64,000 nt of DNA from contig NC_135170.1 in NCBI RefSeq assembly GCF_041146795.1, positions 4,702,533 through 4,766,532 on the forward strand, given 5' to 3'. Below, one piece after another: positions 16,662 to 27,113 of the stretch (the first letter of the stretch is position 1; the number at the start of each line of letters is the position of its first letter). The translations under genes were made by a program, and so were the position numbers. The notes beneath the pieces were generated by a model. That model was not told where the DNA came from, ran no database searches, and saw only the letters and a list, made by a program, of their open reading frames with translations. The stretch comes from Maylandia zebra (Eukaryota; Chordata; Actinopteri; Cichliformes; Cichlidae).

Positions 16662-16973
16662 CTTTAAACAATACAGGACATTCTGGCTTCTTGACAACAA
16701 AATAAATGTGGTTTGGCTCAAGACTTTTGCACAGTACTGTACGTATTGAACAAATGACTAGATATCGTTCCATTTGCCTGTGCATCAGGAAGTCTACATC
16801 TACAAGTATCTGGAGATTAATCGTTATATAATTTACATATTTTGCTTGTTTCCTGATGAAATGTGAAAATGCTTTGTCATTGCACGTGACTATCTCCCAG
16901 CAGGTCACATTAAACATTAAAGTGGATGATGAGATTTCTACGAATCAGGAGGAGAAAAAAATGCAACTTCATC

Positions 16974-17066
16974 CTGTGAGTCACAGCTGGTACAGACACC
17001 CCGGCTCAGTGATTGGTGGAAACATACGTCACATCTTGCGCGAGCACTTCCGGTGGAGTATAAATA
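16974..17066 (+). promoter_or_regulatory. Ferritin core promoter: AP-1/MARE-like palindrome, inverted CCAAT, CRE-like site, TATA
   Basis: Reading towards the gene: a perfect 13-bp palindrome CTGTGAGTCACAG (16974-16986) with a TGAGTCA core; an inverted CCAAT box ATTGG (17012-17016); a CRE-like TACGTCA (17026-17032); and TATAAATA (17059-17066). The TATA lies about 60 bp before the IRE, so transcription should start near 17090. Known context: vertebrate ferritin-H genes use NF-Y/CREB-type proximal sites and an AP-1/NRF2-type antioxidant enhancer. Binding here is inferred from motifs. Confidence 0.7.
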
Positions 17067-17116
17067 CAGGGACCCGCGAGTGTGCCGTTTCACACCAGGG
17101 GAGAAATCTTTGAGGA

Positions 17117-17146
17117 GTTTTTGCTTCAACAGTGTTTGAACGGAAC
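17117..17146 (+). promoter_or_regulatory. Iron-responsive element (IRE) in ferritin 5' UTR
   Basis: Perfect match to the consensus: bulged C at 17124, five-pair upper stem TTCAA (17125-17129) with TTGAA (17136-17140), and six-base loop CAGTGT (17130-17135). The lower stem includes 17123-17141 and G-U/A-U pairs outward. IRP1/2 bind such hairpins when iron is low and block ferritin translation. It sits about 150 bases before the ATG and near the predicted cap site, the position needed for translational repression. Confidence 0.95.
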
Positions 17147-17294
17147 TTCTTGACTTCGTCCCGCTTTGTATTTCAGCTACTCTGCACTTCGGAAGAAAAA
17201 TCCTTTTCTACTTGAACACTACACATAAAGTCGACGTGAAGCTTTATTTTTGCACCGTTTTTGTTAATAAAAAGCACAAGAAACGCCAGCCGAA

Positions 17295-18560
17295 ATGGAG
17301 TCCCAAGTGCGCCAGAACTACCACCGCGACTGCGAGGCCGCCATCAACCGGATGGTGAACATGGAGCTGTTTGCGTCTTACACCTACACTTCTATGGTGA
17401 GAACACGTCATGTGATGCTGATGTCTGTAATAACCTTAGTCTCAAGCTATATTAGCTTAATGCTAGACAAAGAGAACGGAGTAGAGTCGTTAAATGTAAA
17501 GTCCGGTATGTTGTTGCTAATTTCAGTAATACATGATTTCAGTAACGGCTTCTTTGCTGCCTATCATGTGCCAATAAGCAGGTTGTCAGATACGGAGTGT
17601 ATTTTCACCACAAGTACTGTCACTAAGTAACCAAAAAATGCTGCGTCATGCTTACGGTGGCTTTTCCATACACATGCTCGCTTCGCAGGAAACGAGTGTA
17701 GACTCTGTCCTGCAGAATTTAGTGCACATTGTCTTTTTAAATCAAATTTGAAACATTTTATATCAAAGTTAAACTTGTATAACTTGTGTTGTACAGGGGC
17801 GAAATGATTGGTGGTGTGTACCAATTAATAACTTGTGTCTGATTTGTCAGGCCTTCTACTTTGACCGTGATGATGTGGCCCTGCCAGGCTTCTCCCACTT
17901 CTTCAAGGAGAACAGCCATGAGGAGAGGGAGCACGCTGACAAGCTGCTGTCCTTCCAGAACAAGAGAGGAGGTCGCGTCTTACTCCAGGACATCAAGGTG
18001 TGTACAAACTGAACCAGTCCTGCTGTGACATACCTGACTGTGTCTCTAACACAGAAACTGGGATTAATGAGCAGTGTTATGACACTTGTTCTCTTGTTGT
18101 TAGCGTTAGTGTGTAATGTGTATACAGAGCTTAAAACAAGTGTTCAGTCTCTAACAGAATTGTTTGTTGTGCAGAAACCAGAGCGTGATGAGTGGGGCAG
18201 CGGGCTGGAGGCCATGCAGTGTGCTCTGCAGCTGGAGAAGAATGTCAACCAGGCTCTGCTGGACCTGCACAAGCTGGCTTCTCAGCATAATGACCCTCAT
18301 GTAAGTGGGAGTTGGAGGGAAGAGTTTGGGGTTAAAGACTGAACTAGTTGATGCTGTGCATGTTTGACAAATCATCAAATGTTAACTGTAGTTTGTTTTC
18401 CCAGCTGTGTGACTTCCTGGAGAGCCACTACCTGGATGAGCAGGTGAAGTCCATCAAGAAGCTGGGTGACCACATCACTAACCTCACCCGCATGGATGCC
18501 CACAACAACAAGATGGCAGAGTACCTGTTTGACAAGCACACTCTGGGTGACAAGAGCTAA
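17295..18560 (+). CDS. fth1: Ferritin, H/M-type ferroxidase subunit (complete, 4 exons)
   Basis: Exons 17295-17396, 17851-17997, 18175-18300 and 18405-18560 join in phase to a 176-residue protein ending at TAA. It forms the 24-subunit cytosolic iron-storage shell and oxidises Fe(II) at a diiron site. All ferroxidase residues are present: E24, Y31, E58, E59, H62, E104 and Q138 (human H numbering E27, Y34, E61, E62, H65, E107, Q141). The C-terminus keeps the [12 protein letters not shown] helix-E region. The N-terminus [20 protein letters not shown] is typical of fish ferritins annotated as heavy or middle chain, and I cannot choose between these names. The four-exon layout matches vertebrate FTH1. 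Translation should be iron-controlled through the upstream IRE. Confidence 0.97.
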
Positions 18561-18795
18561 ATGCTGAGACGTAGAAGTGAGCCTGGAGTCAGCATGTTAA
18601 CAACACAGGCTTTGAAGTAAACTCACTTCTGCTCCAGCTGATTTCTTTCCTGATTTCCTCACTTTAAAGCTGGCATCAGTTCTTGTATGTTGTGGTGTTT
18701 GTGTGAAATGTCACATGGAGCGATGGATGTTATCAGGGTATGGCTCTGCTTCTAAGCTGTCTGACATTTGGAAATGTTTCTGATCTGTTCATCTG

Positions 18796-18801
18796 AATAA
18801 A
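18796..18801 (+). promoter_or_regulatory. Ferritin polyadenylation signal
   Basis: AATAAA 236 bases after the ferritin stop codon, followed within 30 bases by T/GT-rich sequence (GGTCTCTCTGCATCTGTG). It implies a 3' UTR of about 250 bases. Confidence 0.8.
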
Positions 18802-18821
18802 CATTTTGAGCTGGATCTTTG

Positions 18822-19412
18822 GTCTCTCTGCATCTGTGACTCACTCACGAATCACTTCAGTGACTTGGGGTACAAATAAGTGTTTAAATCAGAATGTGAG
18901 TGTTGGCGTTTTGCACAGTGAAGTCATGTTAACTGACACTTGCTGACAACATTTTGGTACACTTCCACCTCAGTGCAGACCTGCAGTTGCATGGCTGAAA
19001 GCAATGAGACTTTGTTACTTGTGATTGTGCTTTTACTTAACAGTTGCTGGGTGGATGAATTCTGACAGATAGGGCTGCAAAAGCAATGAGTGTTTGAGAA
19101 TCCTTTTTCTGGTCAGATGAAACAAAGCTGGGACTGAAAAGCCAGACTTGGACTTTTGAGCTACAGTAAACTTGCTCTCATGTAATTTTCTTTAAAGCGG
19201 TCTGGCTAAAAGATACAGTAACCACTGACCTTAAGTTCATACTTAAGAATGGAGATAATTTTAACTACCCAGTAAAAGTAACCATGTTCTATTAAAATGT
19301 TTCCAGGAGAAACAAAAGCCACCTGTGTAAAGTTTATTCATACAATAGTATACTTTGAAATATGTTTTTCACGGTATATTTTAACCAAAGGTTCCTTAAG
19401 TAATAGGCCTGT
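18822..19412. other. Intergenic after ferritin, nothing recognised
   Basis: Unique-looking AT-rich sequence between the ferritin 3' end and the next hAT element. No open frame above 70 codons and no repeats seen. Confidence 0.5.
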
Positions 19413-19633
19413 CAGGGGTCAGCAACCTTTAACACCCAAAGAGCCATTTGGAGCCGGTTTCCACACAAAAGAAAACACTGAGCCGCAAATACTTTCTGAC
19501 ATGTAAAATGACGATAACACTGTTTTTTTTTACTTTTATGCTTTGTGTGAACAACTAAGGTGTGTTGCTTATGAAATCCATGAAGTGCTACAGAGAAAAT
19601 TACATTTTATTTATGTAATGAACACATTTTGAA

Positions 19634-19636
<3 letters not shown>

Positions 19637-19670
<34 letters not shown>

Positions 19671-19789
19671 GTGACATGTTTCATGACTTTATTTTGTGCA
19701 TTACAGTAACAGGTTACAACCTTAAATACAAACTAATACATTTTCAATGTTGCTGAATGTTTTTTAAATAAATTGTTGAAATCTTATTT

Positions 19790-19828
<39 letters not shown>

Positions 19829-19888
19829 GACATCAGAAACAGCAGTATGCGACATTACGTGATGGCAGAGCTTCAGTTCATCCTTTGT

Positions 19889-19925
<37 letters not shown>

Positions 19926-20043
19926 AATAGGACAGGGGGAATGAATGAGAGAGAGGGGGGGAGAGAAAGAAAGAAAACCCAAGGGGAGAAGAGACGGTGA
20001 GAAGGGGGGGGAAGAGAGACAAAAAAAAAAAAAAAAAAAAAAA
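19637..20043. repeat. Cluster of homopolymer tracts
   Basis: T runs at 19637-19669, 19792-19824 and 19891-19921, and an A run at 20021-20043, with purine-rich GAGAG/GGGGG sequence between. They look like tails or slippage products at the left border of the GC-rich insert. The ORFs here are artefacts. Confidence 0.8.
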
Positions 20044-20179
20044 CTCCTGGGTCACCTGTATGGAGAAAAAACAAACAAACAAACAAACAGAGGAGACAGC
20101 AAACAACAAAGAGCAACATAATAATAGAGAAAACAAAGCACCATCACAATAAACTAGCTAGTCATAGATATCAGTATTT

Positions 20180-22520
20180 ACTAAGTAATAAACGATATTG
20201 TGCAGCACGCAAGATAGACAGCGCACAGTGTGCTTTGAGGCAGCAGCCAAGAAAGCTTTAGTCCGCGTCTGTGAATACCCATGTGTGCATACCTGTGTGG
20301 ATCAGCATGCTTGCATTCCAAAGGTTTCTCCATGTAATGATCTGCTAGGGAGTGTGGGGGGGCCACAGCCCCGTCCTCCAGGGTGTGAAGCGGGTATGGA
20401 GGAGATCAAAACTCCAGACATCCAGAGGACCCCAGAACACAAGAGACCATGGAAGACCAACAGAGGGGCAGCCGCGCCACTGTTCCAGTAAGAGCTGAGG
20501 AGAGTCCCAGATGAGGGCTCACTCAGCAGCCGCGGAGCAGAAGCCAGGGGGGGTTGCAGTGACGCGCCCGTGAGCTCCGCCGGCCCCCAGCTGCGCCTGA
20601 GTGACCGAGCCCTAGGCCGAGAGGCCGGGGGCACCCCACCTCCAAAGGGGCCCGAGCGAGCCCCAGGCCCCAGGCCCCGACAAGCGGCCGCCAAGGAGTG
20701 AGCCGGTGTGTACCCGGACGCCCACCCCCAGACACAAAGAACCACCAACACACCGACACCTGAGGGAGTCCGCCACCGGCAGGGGAAGTGGTGGTGGGTG
20801 GAGATAGGCCTCCAAACCTTGGAGGGCCTGAGGTGTCCCCAGAGAGGTGGCGTCTGATACCCAACCTGACATATAGACACAGACATACAGGCACACACAG
20901 ACACAAACATCCATTCCCACCCTCATGCTCTCATATGCACTCACTCCACACTCAACCAACGTGGAGACAGACATAAAGAGACGCTGTACACACAATCACA
21001 CTCCCCAAGCGTACTCTACAAACCGGGTCTAGGTACCCTTGCCCCTGGAGGGGGGAATTGCACCCAGACCCAGGTGGTGTTACCCTTTTCCCTGCGGTGG
21101 GGAGAGGCAGACCACCCCGACTCCGCAGCAGCAGGGAGGCCCCACACCCCAGACCGCAGTCGGACGGCCAACTCCTCCTACTAGCCCCCCCGCTCCAGCA
21201 GGCCGCAGAGAATGGGGGTGGGAGAAGACTCCAAACCTCCCTCCACCCGCTCATTGTAGTGTTGATGCATATGTGTTCTAAGGTGCAATTAAAACCCAGG
21301 AGGGCATGGAGCTACCTGCCAAGGAGCAGCAGGTAAGCGCATGGTCCCTCCTGCTAGCCCTCAATGACTAAGTGTATTTAAAATTGAGAGGTGGGCAACG
21401 ACGTCAGGGGTGAGGTATACACCCTGATGGTGATTTGGACTCCGTGATTGTGCCCACCCCCAAGATCCTATATGTATGTGTAATGAGAGTGTGAATAATG
21501 TGAATGTCTAAGTTGTGGGATAAAATTGAGGCAGAGGCAGCCAGAAGGGGACAGGGGGGGGGGGGTAGCCTCCTCTGCACCCTGGTGACATACCCCCACT
21601 CCAAGGCCCTGCATGTGTGGGTGGTTGTGGAGGAGCGGGAAGAGGGAGGCAGCTGGAGATGGGGAGGGAAGGAAGGGAGGGGCAGGTAACCCCTCCCTGG
21701 GGCCAGCTCCCCCGCTGACCCCAGTAGGCACTCCCACCCTCCGCGACCCGCCAGGGAAGGGGGGCCCAGGCCCATCAGACCGGGGCCCAGTGCAGTAGCG
21801 CCCCCCGGCTCCACAGAGCCCTGGACAGTCCACCCAACCCCACCACAGAGAAAACTGCACCCACCCCACCAACCACACATCTTCCAGACTACATAAGACG
21901 GTAAACGCCCAGGCTGAGATCTTCCTCCACCTCTCCTGTATCTCCCCCTCCTGCAGAGAGTTCCTGAGAGAAGAAAGCTCCTGCCAGATGTGACCATCCC
22001 CCCCACCAGTTGAAGAGCCCCCCAGGCGGCTCGATGCACCGGCGGCACCCTGCTCCAGGGCCGGGCCCCCATGCACCCACCCGCCCACAACCCCGGCAAC
22101 ACACCAACCAGGACCCGAGCCCCCGAGGCCCGGCCCGGGCCCCCGCCCAGAGACGGAGCACCCCCAGAACCTCACGCCCATCCCGGACCCACCCAGGGGC
22201 AGCCAGGTTGCCAGGTCAGTAACCCACGTCCGTCAGCACAGACCCTCCCCTAGCCCCGCTGCACGCAGCCGCGAGGAAACAGTCACCTGAGAGCCAACAG
22301 AGCCCTCAACCGGACGTGACCGCTACCCCGGGTTGAGCCCCCCAAGGAAGATGCCTCCGGGGAACCCCCCGACGCCCTAAGCCTGTCCCTACCCCCTCAC
22401 CAATCACAACAGTGAAGGCGGGACCAAACTATGACCCCCCACCCCCACTAGGTGATGGAGCTGATAAAAGGGGCCCAGAGCAATTGATCTGATGTGGTGG
22501 CAGAGGCTGTGTCAAGACTA
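20180..22520. repeat. GC-rich interspersed repeat (copy 1)
   Basis: About 2.3 kb of C/G-rich sequence with strikingly different composition from its flanks. 21448-21990 matches 55350-55850 in the same orientation, including the shared blocks GTGCCCACCCCCAAG, AAAATTGAGGCA and CCCCTGCTGACCCCAGTAGGCA-like text. It is therefore a dispersed repeat, not a gene. Long Pro/Arg/Gly-rich frames occur on both strands, as expected by chance in GC-rich DNA. Element class unknown. Confidence 0.7.
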
Positions 22521-23663
22521 ATGTAATCTAATAGATAATTTCTATATTGGTTAGAATTAAGAAATATAACAAAAGGAAAGATGTTGAACTAAAATGATCC
22601 AGCAAACAAAAACTGTTATATCACCTTTGTGCTTTTGGAGCCTTGACCCGACTTTTAAAAATATTTTGAAAAAAGCACTATGCTGATAAAAAATTATTAA
22701 AAATAGATATTTGCAAAATTCTGCCTAAATATGTATTTTACCTGGTTAATCTGTGTGGCGGGGCGTGGTCTGCAGCGCCGCTGCTGGGGAGGCGACGCAC
22801 CTGAGCGGCACCCGCAATCACGCCTCGCCGCCTGAAAGTCTGCGCTCTCTCTGCTGTTGCGTTGGTGTGTGTCGGGCTGTGAGCTGCAAAGCTACAGCCG
22901 GCTGTATGCGTACAGCAACCGTGTGTGAATAGTGGTTAATATAGAGATGCTGAAAAGCGTGTTCATGCAAACATCGTCGGGTCTGCCGTGATATGTTTAC
23001 AATGGGACTTCTGCTCCTGAACCTCTGCGCACAGCGTCTGCAGATCAGGGCTGTACGAAGTCAGTTTACGCAGGACTGTAAGCTGTCGTCTGTGAGGCGT
23101 GAGCGCTGTTTGTTTTAACATAGTTCACGGTGGAGAACAGCTGCTGACATAATGTGGACCCAAAGATCCATAATTGGCCTACCTGGGTTTGAAAGTCTCG
23201 ATAAATGCAGGCGTTTCGGCGGGTACGCGAGTGTGACGCTTACTTTGAGCGATGAAAAATAATAAAATAATATTATTTTATATTTCAATATCACAATAAT
23301 CTTCTAGAACTACAAGTTAAAAAAAGAACTAAAGACAAATAAAATACACTTTAGCTAAATACTGAAGTATAAGGACAAAAGAGCCGCAGGTTGCCGACCC
23401 CTGTTCTATACAGAAGTTGAACTGGAACTTTGACCACTAGGGGGGAGTGTTTTACCATTAACAGTTCTAATTGTTTGACTGTCAGATGTGAGCTGTAGAT
23501 ATTATTTTATATTTCTTTTTAGCCCTACCCACCTTTTTTCAAGGTTTCTGTTACAGGTTTCTGTTGTGGAGAAGAATGTTTTCATATTTATTAGAACTGT
23601 CAAGAGAGGTCATCTTGTGCCCCATTATGCAACACCAGCAATGATGGCAAAGAGTCGCACAGC

Positions 23664-23880
23664 GCCTGATGCAGCGCCGTAGTTCTTGTGGTGAAGAAGG
23701 GTCTAAACGGTTCTATGTTGACTACTGCAAGATGAATGAAGTGTCACAGTTTGATGCTTACCCCATGTACCGGGTCGATGAGCTGCTGGACCGGTTAGGC
23801 ACCGATGTTAGATTTAACCAAGGGCTACTGGCACTTGCTAATTATACCCCTCAGTCTGTTTTGTTGCCACATTAATTTCA
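23664..23880 (+). pseudogene. Ty3/gypsy reverse transcriptase fragment
   Basis: Encodes RFYVDYCKMNEVSQFDAYPM and RVDELLDRLGT, then in another frame LDLTKGYWHL. This is the gypsy RT block around the first catalytic aspartate (usual form LDLTKGYWQI). One frame shift and no flanking pol or LTR. A short dead fragment. Confidence 0.85.
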
Positions 23881-23921
23881 CCCTCCGTTGAATTCAATTG
23901 AATTCCTCTTTCCTCTAAAAG

Positions 23922-24065
23922 GAACATGACTTCTGGAACAATGTCCTTTGGACAGATGAGAACAAAGTGGAGATGTCTGGCCATAATGCACTGCTATATT
24001 TGGAGAAAACTAACACAGCATATCAAGACAAACATCTCATACCAACTTTCAAGCACGGGTGATGA
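23922..24065 (+). pseudogene. Tc1-like transposase relic
   Basis: Encodes WTDENKVEMSGHNA, corresponding to the W(T/S)DE-TKVELFG block of Tc1 transposases, followed by a decayed PTFKHG region. Beyond 24065 the match fades with stops. A different Tc1 lineage from the 9673 element and much older. Confidence 0.7.
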
Positions 24066-24805
24066 TTTGGGCTTAGTTTGTTGGTGACACCACGGCCCAT
24101 TGTTAATCAGTGTAGCTTCAGTCATTTTGCAGATGTACTGTTTATAAGGTTGGGGAAACCTGCAGGAAGCTTAGGTTGCAGAAGTCACTTGGATGAATGA
24201 CAGAATATTTGTTCCACTGAAAACGCAATGTTCACTTGAACAGAATCAACTTTTTAGGATTTCCTTACCTGGATCATTGAGCATGCATTAAGACATTTTA
24301 ACCAACTTTGGGAAGGACTGCCTCAACCTAGTATGTGAGCAAACTTAACATAAGAGCGCTGACTACAGAAACCACAACAAAAATCTTCCAGAAGGCACAG
24401 AGCCAGCTGCTCAATGAACAGGTGAGACAAACAAATTTTACCATCGATGTGTTAAATTCGAAAGCGGCTCCGATTGAGACTTACAGTGAGTCTAGATGAG
24501 AATACCCTTCAAATGGTGTTTGAATTCATTGAAAAGGCTCATCCAGCACAGCATGAACAGTCTAAGACCAGGCAACAAAGCAAGTTTGACTTACTTGTTG
24601 ACATCAGCAAAACACAGAGCGTATTCTCAGCCACTAGATGAGAGAAAGATGCCACACTGAGGATGTGGATACATGAGCATGTTTCTGGCAGACAAGTCAC
24701 TCAAGCAGTGAACAACATTCTCGCAAAATGACTGAACACTGAGAAAAATCTCACGAGTGGAAATGATCACAGCCACAAAATCAGCAATTTAAAAAAAACA
24801 CAGTG

Positions 24806-24978
24806 CAGATGTGAAAGCAGATGTGGAAGTTTTGGCCTATCGCAGCAATGCAAAGCCCCCGGCCCTCACATTGCTTAGTAAAGACAACAACATTGTCGTC
24901 CTTCTGTCAGACAAGGGTTGGTGCGCAGTTTTGCTAAACCAGAAAGACTATCATGGGAAAATTATGAGCCCCTGAAAC
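24806..24978 (+). pseudogene. Possible Penelope-like element RT fragment
   Basis: Encodes LLSKDNNIVVLLSDKGWCAV then LLNQKDYHGKIM. This resembles the Penelope/Neptune block with consensus shape L..D..IV...ADKG..VV....Y. Surrounding sequence (24470-25090) is stop-rich. The call rests on one motif. Confidence 0.5.
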
Positions 24979-25259
24979 GAGACCCAGGAAGTAGTTACAG
25001 GAAGATTGTCTGAAACAGGACGATGCTATTAACCGGACCTCATGCCACAGGCTATAACCAGGGGAAACTACACCAATTCTGTATGGTTTACTGAAGATAC
25101 TGAGAACAGGTACAAGGGGTGTACCTGTAAGATCATATTGTTTATTTGATCAACTTGGTCATCTATAACACCTCAAAGTTTCTGGCTTTGATCCTCAACC
25201 TGTTGGTAGTCAGCTCTAAACACCACATTTCTGGATTTTTCTGAGAAGGCGAGAGACGT

Positions 25260-25800
25260 TGTTAGGAGATTTTCTACATTATACATTATAACCAAATCTC
25301 TATAATACAATATAATCAAGTAGGCCTTATATTCTAACCAAGTATGCCTTATATTTTGTGTGTTCATATATTTTCACATAACCAAGCCTATTGTTGAAGA
25401 ATTACCTAATCAAGTCTATTGTTAAAGGAAAACTGATACATTCCTTACTTAAGTGTCTGAAATGTTTGAGATGTTTTGACAGCATGATATAATGATGCAT
25501 TCTTTTCCATAATGTCTGTGATGTCAGATAAAGCATGATATACTTCTGTATTTTTATCCCAGTGTGTGAAAGATCAGATAAGTTGATTTAATGTTTAACC
25601 TTTTCCCTGACTGTTAAAAAGAGGAAGTACTATGTAACCCATTTTTGCCTTATAAATAAAGCAAGTGAGCCTGTGCTCGGGGTGTGTGTCTTCTCAGAGA
25701 GACATTCACCCGTGCGCACGTTTTCTAATTACACTCTGAGTCGGTCTGCAGTTGTCTCATTTCTCTTACTTGTGTTTTGAACAAATGTCTACCCCTGACA
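25260..25800 (+). repeat. 5' LTR
   Basis: 541 bp. Contains CTTATAAATAAAGC (about 25650-25662), which can serve as TATA box and overlaps an AATAAA polyadenylation signal. It is followed by a GT-rich stretch (CGGGGTGTGTGTC) typical of the R/U5 region. Confidence 0.95.
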
Positions 25801-25806
25801 TTTAAT

Positions 25807-25824
25807 TGGTCCTTCGTAGCCGGA
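25807..25824 (+). promoter_or_regulatory. Primer-binding site, tRNA-Tyr-like
   Basis: TGGTCCTTCGTAGCCGGA, six bases after the LTR. It is complementary to a tRNA 3' end of the form ...CCGGCT(A)CGAAGGACCA. That matches vertebrate tRNA-Tyr except for one extra base in the middle. Confidence 0.65.
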
Positions 25825-26568
25825 GAACTGACTGTTATTTTTAACGTCTAGTTTTCCACAGACGGTCTTCATCGGATCCTGACGTCGTGACGCCTGCGCT
25901 GGAAAAGAGTCTGTGCACAGCAAAAGAAAATCCGGGAGCGTGAATTCGATCTCCGGTCAGCGTCTTACACAGGCCTTCACGGCTGCAGGACCCGATGAGC
26001 ACCGGATCACAGAACGCAGCGCCACAGTAAGGTGAATATGAAACACTGCATTCCATCAAGCGTTAAAATACGTTGATGTTGAGATTTTCCTTTAAAATAG
26101 TGTAAGCCTGGTGAGCGCCGACAGATCTCAGTCCAGAGAGGGACTTAGGAGACAACAGGCAAGAGCGATATTCTAGAAATCGCTATTAAAAGTTCCGGTT
26201 GCTCTGGGTAGCAGCTGTAACGGAACGAGTTCCGGTCGCTCTAGGAGTGGCTGCAACGGAACAGGTTGAAGGTTACATGAAATAGGCCTATGGAAAATCT
26301 CAATAAAAATTATAAGAACGCGCTTTGTTTGTGTTGAAATAGAGGAGTGAGTTGTTTTTACGACCCAATAAGCGGTCGAACCACTTCTCAAACTGTTTTC
26401 CTGTGTACACTCACGTATTGGTTAAAGTGGAAAAAGGGTTGTGCGTCATCACGTAAAATCAATAACCGCTCACTCGAATAGCGAGTGAGTAGAAGGCTGT
26501 TATTGAAAACCCATTCTCACTTTTTCATGCCAAAGAAGGTGTCACAGTTCTGACGTAATTAGTTCAAA

Positions 26569-26916
26569 ATGGGTAATTCTAAAACTAAAATAAAATTAAC
26601 AGCAGATGAAGAAAAGCTTGAAAAAAACTGTCAAAATGCAGGAAGAGTCAGTGCAAATAGGTGGAGAAATCCACATAAAATTTATTGTCCAGCCTGGCAA
26701 GGCAAATGCAATCAAGAGTCAATAACTGCTTTAAAAGCTGCTTTGCAAAAAGAACTATTTGAGGAAAAAAGTCAAAAGAAAAAAGCAAAACGTGTAGCAG
26801 AATGGCGACTTTTCAAAGCATGGGAGGCAGAAAATGATAAACGCAGTGCTAAACGTGCCCAAAAACAAGAAAATAAAGATAAACAGAGAGCTGCAGGAGA
26901 GGAAATTTTGTCTTGA
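26569..26916 (+). CDS. Gag-like small basic protein of the LTR element
   Basis: 115 codons from ATG. The second residue is Gly in an MGNS context, the form of an N-myristoylation signal as on retroviral Gag matrix proteins. The remainder is Lys/Glu-rich and strongly helical. There is no zinc knuckle or capsid homology that I can see. It is probably a truncated gag remnant kept in a non-autonomous element; a coding role is unproven. The frame after the stop (26917-27020) shows more open text in another phase. Confidence 0.45.
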   Translation: MGNSKTKIKLTADEEKLEKNCQNAGRVSANRWRNPHKIYCPAWQGKCNQESITALKAALQKELFEEKSQKKKAKRVAEWRLFKAWEAENDKRSAKRAQKQENKDKQRAAGEEILS

Positions 26917-27103
26917 TCCAGAGAGATATGGAGGATCCCTTTCGCCAGTATGATATGCTAAATAGAGAAAACAGAGAAGAGAATGTCTATGATAATCTTA
27001 ACAGAGCTGATGTTTAGATACTTCACTGAATGATATGCAAGTTGAAAATGTGATTTAACAAGTGACTATGCATTGATATAAACATGTGAAATATATTAAC
27101 AAC

Positions 27104-27113
27104 AGGAGGGAAA
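27104..27113 (+). promoter_or_regulatory. Polypurine tract
   Basis: AGGAGGGAAA directly abuts the 3' LTR start at 27114, the expected plus-strand primer for reverse transcription. Confidence 0.85.

Larger units (their letters stand above)
14648..16739. mobile_element. Tc1-type MITE split by an hAT element
   Basis: The right end AAGACTTTTGCACAGTACTG (ending 16739, then TA) is the reverse complement of a degenerate left end at 14648 (CAGTCAGGTGCAAGGACTTG, preceded by TA). The MITE itself is only about 175 bp (14648-14752 plus 16670-16739), with the hAT between. It is therefore older than the hAT. Confidence 0.6.
19413..23403. mobile_element. hAT-family element with a large GC-rich repeat inside
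   Basis: Left end CAGGGGTCAGCAACCTTT (19413) and right end GCAGGTTGCCGACCCCTG (to 23403) are near reverse complements, a terminal type common in vertebrate hAT elements. The flanks 19413-19636 and 22740-23403 are hAT-like non-coding sequence (GAGCCGCA motif near both ends). The middle is foreign GC-rich DNA. I could not find a convincing 8-bp target duplication, so one end may be altered. No transposase frame. Confidence 0.65.

Noticed and set aside
20302-22253. Long Pro/Arg/Gly-rich open frames on both strands (up to 237 codons)
   Set aside because: They overlap antiparallel within a GC-rich dispersed repeat that recurs at 55350-55850. There is no domain, splice pattern or start context. 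Frame length is explained by scarcity of AT-rich stop codons.
19413-23403. Target duplication for the large hAT
   Set aside because: The 8 bases on each side (AGGCCTGT and TTCTATAC) do not match, so I do not claim one.
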